Part shown: positions 7,061 through 11,019 of the stretch, piece by piece
Position numbering within the stretch: position 1 is the first letter of the stretch
Layout: the number at the start of each line of letters is the position of its first letter
NCBI GenBank assembly: GCA_023129265.1
Contig: JAGMCJ010000195.1
Coordinates: 1-11,019, forward strand
DNA from: Thermoplasmata archaeon
Lineage (GTDB): Archaea; Thermoplasmatota; Thermoplasmata; RBG-16-68-12; JAGMCJ01
Length of the DNA stretch: 11,019 nt
Reading direction: 5' to 3'
The notes under the pieces: generated by a model
What the model was told of the DNA's origin: nothing
Databases searched by the model: none
The model's input: the letters and a program-made list of their open reading frames with translations, nothing else
Translations under genes and position numbers: made by a program

Positions 7061-7278
7061 GGGTTTTGAGGTTTGGGGGGGCTCTAGCACTCTTCCAAAC
7101 ACAATTCTGTTCACACGCGATGAGTTCCGATATATGGATTTCAGGATCTATCTCTCACGGGGACCCCTCCATTTCCTGTGGAGACAGGACTGACCTTCCC
7201 GCTCAAATCAGGAGGATGGGTGTACTGCCGTTGCATTTAAGGATGACAAACTGGTTTTACTCCTTCAGTGAGAGAAGA
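7061..7278. other. Non-coding stretch between the reductase and the small membrane protein gene
   Basis: About 290 bp (6990-7278) separate the reductase start from the next gene, and nothing convincing is encoded there. The upstream half holds a GGGTTTTGAGG tract ending in seven Gs (7061-7081), a TATA-like GATATATGG (7129-7137, usable leftward as CCATATATC), the 25-bp element at 7159-7183, and a small dyad at 7174-7189. Open frames crossing it show no family signature, and one leftward frame runs into the reductase N-terminus out of frame. Confidence 0.5.
7159..7183 (+). repeat. 25-bp element, copy 1 (inverted relative to copy 2)
   Basis: This element reads GACCCCTCC, one variable base, TTTCC, two variable bases, TGGAG. 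It matches the reverse complement of 7714-7738 at 21 of 25 positions. On the minus strand it lies upstream of the reductase, 22 bp before the TATA-like CCATATATC. A 6-bp dyad, TCCTGT-GGAG-ACAGGA (7174-7189), overlaps its right half. Confidence 0.45.
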
Positions 7279-7287
7279 TTATCTTCT
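7273..7287. repeat. 15-bp dyad over the stop codon of the small membrane protein gene
   Basis: AGAAGAT, a central T, and ATCTTCT form perfect 7-bp arms. The TAA of the leftward gene sits at the centre. As RNA it could form only a 5-bp stem with a 5-nt loop. No strong T-run follows on the minus strand, so a terminator role is doubtful. Confidence 0.35.
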
Positions 7288-7656
7288 AATGTTCAACTCT
7301 TCTTTCTTCTCTTGCAACCTCTCTCTGTGTCCTTCCGTCAGGTTGTAGGCAAGCTCCTCGATCCTGTCCTGGCTCCTGATGAATGTTGCCTTACTTTTTG
7401 TGTCCATCAGTTTCTCAAACTCCCTTGACATCTTGAGCGTTGCACCGAAGTAGAAAACAGCTACTAGTAACATTATAGGTGCAATGACGTCCAACCACAC
7501 TAGCCAACCTCCGACATCCTTGTGGACGCGTCTCAGGAGGTCAGGACTCTGGTCAGGAAAGAAATTGGCCGTGATTACGATGATTGTAAGGAATAATCCA
7601 AGTATAAGGAATAGGGCGGATATCTCGAGTTTGAACTCTTGTAGGAACTTAACCAT
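7279..7656 (-). CDS. Small two-helix membrane protein of unknown function
   Basis: I do not recognise the function of this 125-residue protein. Two hydrophobic segments, about residues 12-33 (ISALFLILG... to ANFF) and 55-74 (DVIAPIMLL... to FGATL), should span the membrane, separated by a charged loop (PDQSPDLLRRVHKDVG). The last 45 residues are soluble, charged and probably helical: SKATFIRSQDRIEELAYNL, then HRERLQEKKEEL. Similar charged tails occur in small archaeal two-helix proteins (the DUF3198-like type comes to mind), but that link is recall and untested. The ATG at 7656 has no Shine-Dalgarno; a TTTTTCTA stretch (7688-7681) about 29 bp upstream would suit a leaderless message. It is divergent from the Moco operon and flanked on both sides by copies of the 25-bp element. 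Confidence 0.7.
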   Translation of the reverse strand: MVKFLQEFKLEISALFLILGLFLTIIVITANFFPDQSPDLLRRVHKDVGGWLVWLDVIAPIMLLVAVFYFGATLKMSREFEKLMDTKSKATFIRSQDRIEELAYNLTEGHRERLQEKKEELNIRR

Positions 7657-7701
7657 CTAAGTGGGAGAACTGGTACTCCATAGAAAAAGATTGTCGTAAG
7701 G

Positions 7702-7738
7702 CCCCCGCTCCAACTCCAGTGGAAACGGAGGGGTCTCC
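7702..7738 (+). repeat. 25-bp element copy 2 (7714-7738) with nested dyads, upstream of moaA
   Basis: 7714-7738 is the inverted partner of 7159-7183 (21 of 25 identical). It contains the palindrome TCCA-G-TGGA (7715-7723). It is bracketed by a second, imperfect dyad between CCCC-GC-TCC (7703-7711) and GGAGGGG (7727-7733). It ends 12 bp before the moaA TATA box, a suitable place for an activator site. No known Moco or ModE consensus is evident. Confidence 0.45.
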
Positions 7739-7743
7739 CTATA

Positions 7744-7757
7744 CGAAAGGTTTATTC
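7744..7757 (+). promoter_or_regulatory. moaA promoter (BRE and TATA box), leaderless
   Basis: CGAAAGG followed by TTTATTC fits a purine-rich BRE plus archaeal TATA box. The TATA centre (about 7754) lies about 27 bp before the moaA ATG at 7781, so transcription should begin at or next to the ATG. No Shine-Dalgarno precedes moaA, which agrees with a leaderless message. Confidence 0.6.
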
Positions 7758-7780
7758 TCTGGGTGAACATCTGAAACCCA

Positions 7781-8704
7781 ATGCGTGACAGCTTTGGAAG
7801 ATGTGTCACAAGCCTCAGACTGTCCGTCACCGCGCAATGCAATCAAAGATGCTTCTATTGTCATCATGAGGGGCAGTCTCCATCAGATGCGCAGATGACC
7901 ACTGCAGATATCCGCAAACTATTTGAGATTGCGAGTGCCGCGGGAATCCGGAAGCTCAAGATTACAGGAGGGGAACCCCTCATCCGGGAGGACATAATCA
8001 ACCTCGTTCGAATGGGATCGAACACTTTCGATGAGGTCTCCATGACCACAAATGGCGTGCTCCTTGCGTCCCACGCACGGGATTTAGGAGAGGCGGGGTT
8101 GGACAGGATAAACGTGAGTCTGGACACACTGGATCCGAAGCTGTACGAGTCAATTACTGGATCGAACGAGATAGACAGAGTCGTTCAAGGAATCGACAAG
8201 GCTCTTCAGGTGGGCCTCGAACCCCTCAAGATAAACACGGTCCTACTCAACGGGGTGAATGTCTCACACCTGCCAAAACTTCTCGATTTCGCGGCCTCGA
8301 GAGGGGCAACTCTCCAACTGATTGAGCTGAACCTCGTAAACGGGAGTGGTGGTGAGACGCTTAGGAAATACTTCTGCCCGCTTCGTGAGATTGAGAAGTG
8401 GTTCGCAGCGCGAGCGATGCGCGTGGAGAAGAACGAGCTTCATGATCGAAACAAGTACGCAATCCCCTTCAACGGCTCCACGGTTAGTGTGGAAATCGTC
8501 AGGTCTTTGGGAAGGGAGAGCTTCTGCATGAACTGCACCCGCATCAGGGTAACCTCAAACGGTATGCTGAAACCCTGTCTGATGACGAGGGATGGGATGA
8601 CAGACTTTCTTTCCCCCCTCCGGGTAGGGGCCTCGGATGGCGAGCTGCTGGCTCTGTTTGAGGAAGCGATTAGAAGTCGGAGGCCTTATTGGGTGGCCAA
8701 ATGA
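7781..8704 (+). CDS. moaA: GTP 3',8-cyclase (radical SAM), first step of Moco synthesis
   Basis: MoaA rearranges GTP into 3',8-cyclo-GTP, which MoaC converts to cyclic pyranopterin monophosphate. The radical SAM cluster motif is C20/C24/C27 (CNQRCFYC), with the SAM-binding ITGGEPL at 61-67. The second cluster, which holds GTP, is C249/C252/C266 in the canonical CX2CX13C spacing. The length of 307 fits archaeal MoaA. The C-terminus ends RPYWVAK and lacks the Gly-Gly tail that bacterial MoaA inserts into its active site. The gene leads the operon from the promoter at 7744-7757, and its TGA overlaps the moaD start (ATGA). Confidence 0.95.
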   Translation: MRDSFGRCVTSLRLSVTAQCNQRCFYCHHEGQSPSDAQMTTADIRKLFEIASAAGIRKLKITGGEPLIREDIINLVRMGSNTFDEVSMTTNGVLLASHARDLGEAGLDRINVSLDTLDPKLYESITGSNEIDRVVQGIDKALQVGLEPLKINTVLLNGVNVSHLPKLLDFAASRGATLQLIELNLVNGSGGETLRKYFCPLREIEKWFAARAMRVEKNELHDRNKYAIPFNGSTVSVEIVRSLGRESFCMNCTRIRVTSNGMLKPCLMTRDGMTDFLSPLRVGASDGELLALFEEAIRSRRPYWVAK

Positions 8705-8946
8705 GAATTCGGTTGAAGTTGTTTGCGACCTTCCGCGAGGTCGTTGGCGAAAGGGACATTGTGATGGAAGTCGAAGCACGCTCAACGGTGGAGGATGTCG
8801 TGACCGAGCTGTTGGGCACGTATCCAAAGCTGAAGGTGCACAAGGATTCCATGATATACTCCGTCAACAAGGAATATGCCGATTCCAGTGAAACGCTCAG
8901 CGACGGGGATGAGGTGGGAATCCTTCCGCCTGTGACCGGTGGTTGA
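8701..8946 (+). CDS. moaD: Molybdopterin synthase sulfur carrier subunit
   Basis: This ubiquitin-like protein of 81 residues carries sulfur as a C-terminal thiocarboxylate for the dithiolene of molybdopterin. It opens with the strand IRLKLFATFREVVG, has the DGDEVGILPPV segment near the end and finishes in Gly-Gly, as required for adenylylation and thiolation. The ATG at 8701 is preferred to an in-frame TTG at 8689 because it gives the family start MRIRLKLF and a 4-bp ATGA overlap with moaA. The activating E1-like enzyme (MoeB/ThiF type) is not in the window. Confidence 0.92.
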   Translation: MRIRLKLFATFREVVGERDIVMEVEARSTVEDVVTELLGTYPKLKVHKDSMIYSVNKEYADSSETLSDGDEVGILPPVTGG

Positions 8947-9315
8947 TTGATATCCATTCAGAAAGAGGACATCTCTCCCGAGGAGATAATCAACGCGTTG
9001 AAGGTCCCCGAAGCGGGGGCGGTAGTGAGCTTCCTTGGCGTCGTGAGGAAGGATCCGAATGTCACCTTGGGACTCGAGGTCGAAGCGTATGAGGGGATGG
9101 TCCTGAGAAAACTGAGGGAAGTACAGAACGCTGCCAAGGAGCGATTCCAGATCCAGGACATCGCTATCGTCCACAGAATCGGAAGAATCGCCGTCGGCGG
9201 CAACATCACATTCATCGCCTCATCCGCTGCGCATAGGTCCGACGCCTTTGCCGCGACGAAGTGGGCGCTGGAAGAGGTGAAGAAGACCGTTCCGTTGTGG
9301 AAGAAGGAGATCTAG
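8947..9315 (+). CDS. moaE: Molybdopterin synthase catalytic subunit
   Basis: MoaE binds cyclic pyranopterin monophosphate and joins with MoaD to add the dithiolene sulfurs. Of 122 residues, the telling stretches are GAVVSFLGVVR (24-34), HRIGRIAVGG (76-85), HRSDAF (96-101) and VKKTVPLWKKE (111-121). K112 and K119 have the spacing of the catalytic K119 and K126 of the E. coli enzyme. The start is the TTG at 8947, directly after the moaD TGA. No ATG occurs in frame before residue 51, and a GGTGG lies just upstream. The weak start codon may tie MoaE output to MoaD translation. It ends in TAG, zero bases from moaC. Confidence 0.93.
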   Translation: MISIQKEDISPEEIINALKVPEAGAVVSFLGVVRKDPNVTLGLEVEAYEGMVLRKLREVQNAAKERFQIQDIAIVHRIGRIAVGGNITFIASSAAHRSDAFAATKWALEEVKKTVPLWKKEI

Positions 9316-9747
9316 ATGGGCGGGATGATTGATATCCAAGACAAGAGCAGTACAGACCGCGAAGCTGTTTCGGAGGGCTTTCTGCTCCTTGGGGAGAAGA
9401 CGCTCGAGGCGATTCGGGCGGGCCGGACGAAGAAGGGCGACCCACTTAAGACCAGCGAGGTGGCCGCTATCCAGGCGGTCAAGAACACGCCGAGCCTCAT
9501 ACCGTTCTGTCATCCAATCCCCCTCACGAACGTGGCGGTGGAGCTCGAGGTCTTGGACGAGAGGGTGCGGTGCGAGTGCCGGGTGAAGGCCCACTACAAG
9601 ACCGGAGTTGAGATGGAGTCTCTGGTCGGGGTCAGTGTGGCTCTCCTCACATTCTGGGACATGGTGAAGTATCTGGAGAAAGATGAAGCGGGGCAGTATC
9701 CTCACACGAGGATTGAGGATGTAAGAGTGGTCTCAAAGGTGAAGTAA
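9316..9747 (+). CDS. moaC: Cyclic pyranopterin monophosphate synthase
   Basis: MoaC turns the MoaA product into cyclic pyranopterin monophosphate. In 143 residues it shows IDIQDKSSTDREA near the start, FCHPIPLTNVAVE (64-76), the KTGVEMESLVGVSVA block (95-109) and FWDMVKYLEKD (113-123), where D115 and K118 are the expected catalytic pair. The ATG at 9316 abuts the moaE TAG and has GGAG at 9306-9309 as a ribosome site; the ATG at 9325 is an alternative. The length is slightly short of bacterial MoaC because the C-terminus stops soon after VVSKVK, as is common in archaea. Confidence 0.95.
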   Translation: MGGMIDIQDKSSTDREAVSEGFLLLGEKTLEAIRAGRTKKGDPLKTSEVAAIQAVKNTPSLIPFCHPIPLTNVAVELEVLDERVRCECRVKAHYKTGVEMESLVGVSVALLTFWDMVKYLEKDEAGQYPHTRIEDVRVVSKVK

Positions 9748-10244
9748 TGGGTCTCGAGGAGCACAGAAAGAAGGGCCCAGAGAGGGTCAGATGCGCCGTC
9801 ATCGTTACGAGCGACACCAGAGAAGTCGAGACGGACAAGTCGGGCAGCACGATAACACAACTCCTCCAAGATGCCGGCCACGAGATAAGCGATTACAGAA
9901 TCGTGCCAAACGACGCGGCGGCACTCACTGATGCTTTGGAATCGACCATGAAGACCTCACAGGCCATCATAATCAGCGGCGGAACCGGAGTCTCCAAGGG
10001 AGACATCACCGTTGATGTCGTCGAGCCTCTTTTCGAGAGGAGGCTGAGCGGCTTCGGTGAGCTCTTTCGGCATCTCAGCTACGACGAGATAGGCTCCGCC
10101 ACAATCGTGAGCAGAGCGGTCGCTGGCACGATCGGGACCCAGGTCATCTTCTGCCTGCCAGGCTCAGAGGGCGCGGTTAAGTTGGCGATGAAGGAACTCA
10201 TCCTGCCCGAGATATCACACATCGTGGGAGAGCTCGAGAAATGA
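9747..10244 (+). CDS. moaB: Molybdopterin adenylyltransferase (MoaB/MogA family)
   Basis: This enzyme adenylylates molybdopterin before metal insertion; archaea use MoaB where many bacteria use MogA. Features in its 165 residues are VIVTSDTRE (18-26), DKSGSTI (30-36), the nucleotide and pterin loop SGGTGVSKGDITVD (77-90), FGELFRHLSYDEIGSATIVSR near the middle, and the terminal loop CLPGSEGAVKLAM (136-148). The start shares one base with the moaC stop (TAATG), and its TGA lies inside the moeA start (ATGATG), so translation is likely coupled across all three. Confidence 0.94.
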   Translation: MGLEEHRKKGPERVRCAVIVTSDTREVETDKSGSTITQLLQDAGHEISDYRIVPNDAAALTDALESTMKTSQAIIISGGTGVSKGDITVDVVEPLFERRLSGFGELFRHLSYDEIGSATIVSRAVAGTIGTQVIFCLPGSEGAVKLAMKELILPEISHIVGELEK

Positions 10245-11019
10245 TGCGACCTTTCAGGAAGCTGTTGTCTTTCGAGGACGCCAAGGTCATCATGCTCGAG
10301 AGCGTCGGGCGAATCGAAAGGAAGGAAGAACTGCCCATCAGAGACATTGGCGGGCGGGTCCTCGCTCAGGAGATCATTTCGGAGATGGACGTCCCGCCCT
10401 TTGACCGGTCGGCCATGGACGGGTTTGCCGTCAGGGCAAAGGACACGTTCTCGGCGGGGAAGTTCGAACCAGTGGAACTCCGCGTCGTGGGGAAGTCGCT
10501 AGCGGGGCATCCCTCTGGCGCGGTCGTGAAGAACGAGGAGTGCATCGAGATCGCGACCGGCGCCAAGCTTCCCGAAGGGGCAAATGCGGTCGTCAAGGTG
10601 GAGAATACTGAGGTCACTGAGAACATCGTCAAGATTTTCACACCTGTCCATCCCGGTCAGGACGTTTCCAAGAGGGGCGAGGACATCAGGACGGGTCATA
10701 GCGTCTTGAAGCTTGGGGCATATTTGGATCCATCAAACGTTGGCGTGGTCGCGGCTCTGGGAATCGAGACATTGAGCGTCTTTGAGCGGCCGACCGTCGC
10801 CATAATCCCGACCGGGGCCGAAGTCGCGCCGCCCGGAGCGGATTTGCAGGAGGGCCAGGTGTTTGATATCAACACGTACACGCTATCTCAGGTCGCTCTC
10901 TTGAGCGGCTGCTCGCCCAAGCCCCGGGGGATCGTGTTGGACGAACACGAGGCGTTACAGAAGGCCCTCGACGGAGCGCTATCCGAAGACCTCGTCCTCT
11001 TCTCTGGCGGGAGCTCCGT
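10241..11019 (+). CDS. moeA: Molybdopterin molybdenumtransferase, 3' end cut by window edge
   Basis: MoeA inserts molybdate (or tungstate) into adenylylated molybdopterin. Translation from the ATG at 10241 gives 259 residues with no stop up to the window edge. Visible motifs are DRSAMDGFAV (D60), EIATGAKLPEGANAVV (T106), KRGEDI, IIPTGAEV (E194), GIVLDEHE (D234) and LFSGGSS at the edge. D60, T106, E194 and D234 match D59, T100, E188 and D228 of E. coli MoeA; the fifth active-site Asp lies outside the window. The usual TGDEL reads TGAEV here, so the Asp next to E194 is Ala. The ATGA overlap with moaB starts the frame; ATG at 10244 is an alternative start. Confidence 0.93.
   Translation, partial: MMRPFRKLLSFEDAKVIMLESVGRIERKEELPIRDIGGRVLAQEIISEMDVPPFDRSAMDGFAVRAKDTFSAGKFEPVELRVVGKSLAGHPSGAVVKNEECIEIATGAKLPEGANAVVKVENTEVTENIVKIFTPVHPGQDVSKRGEDIRTGHSVLKLGAYLDPSNVGVVAALGIETLSVFERPTVAIIPTGAEVAPPGADLQEGQVFDINTYTLSQVALLSGCSPKPRGIVLDEHEALQKALDGALSEDLVLFSGGSS

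Noticed and set aside
7061..7081. GGGTTTTGAGGTTT followed by seven Gs as a G-quadruplex or telomere-like repeat
   Set aside because: There are too few runs of three or more Gs for a stable three-layer quadruplex, and there is no true repeat unit.
6872..7114. A leftward 80-codon frame starting with GTG near 7114, downstream of a TATA-like box
   Set aside because: Its second half overlaps the reductase N-terminus in another frame and its composition looks random. The reductase frame is the real one.
7042..7428. A plus-strand frame crossing the intergenic region into the membrane protein gene
   Set aside because: It has no family resemblance, and its later part is antisense to a protein with clear membrane helices.
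7702..7780. A molybdenum cofactor riboswitch upstream of moaA
   Set aside because: The promoter places the transcription start at the moaA ATG, leaving no leader RNA, and the known Moco RNA motif is bacterial and longer.

Overview
The window looks like chromosomal DNA of an archaeon, probably a euryarchaeote in the broad sense. The phylum is uncertain; a Thermoplasmatota-like lineage is only a guess. Archaeal signs are heavy use of AGG/AGA arginine and ATA isoleucine codons, a DUF123 protein, an archaeal-type molybdenum cofactor (Moco) gene set, and a TATA-like box about 26 bp before the moaA ATG, as expected for leaderless transcription. I saw no tRNA, rRNA, CRISPR array, transposase or phage gene.

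Region 1 (1-2956, + strand) is an electron-transfer pair. The 3' part of etfA (electron transfer flavoprotein alpha subunit) is followed by a membrane-anchored HdrD/DUF224-type iron-sulfur oxidoreductase. Together they would pass electrons from flavin dehydrogenases, such as acyl-CoA dehydrogenases, to the membrane quinone pool. Region 2 (2951-4737) holds a leftward glutamate dehydrogenase that overlaps the oxidoreductase gene tail to tail by 6 bp, then a divergent DUF123 gene.

Region 3 (4683-6989, - strand) encodes a cobalamin-dependent class II ribonucleotide reductase. Its frame is continuous across about 768 codons except for one in-frame TAG at 5225-5223. That codon separates the catalytic barrel from the TSCPD and zinc-finger tail. 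The 21 codons after the TAG still encode the family's RPRP-type linker in the same frame. This is the most notable feature of the window. It may be a recent nonsense change, a sequencing or assembly error, a true two-chain enzyme, or recoding. TAG ends four of the other eleven genes whose stop codons lie in the window, so wholesale reassignment of TAG is unlikely.

Region 4 (6990-7780) is mostly intergenic. It contains one small two-helix membrane protein of unknown function and a 25-bp element present as an inverted pair (21 of 25 identical). One copy lies upstream of moaA and the other in the upstream region of the reductase.

Region 5 (7781-11019, + strand) is a compact Moco operon, moaA-moaD-moaE-moaC-moaB-moeA, with ATGA or TAATG overlaps or zero gaps. 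It covers cyclic pyranopterin formation (MoaA, MoaC), the molybdopterin synthase subunits (MoaD, MoaE), adenylylation (MoaB) and metal insertion (MoeA, cut by the window edge). The E1-like enzyme that activates MoaD is not in the window. No new multi-gene system is evident. The unusual points are the amber-split reductase, the paired intergenic element and several tight convergent overlaps.
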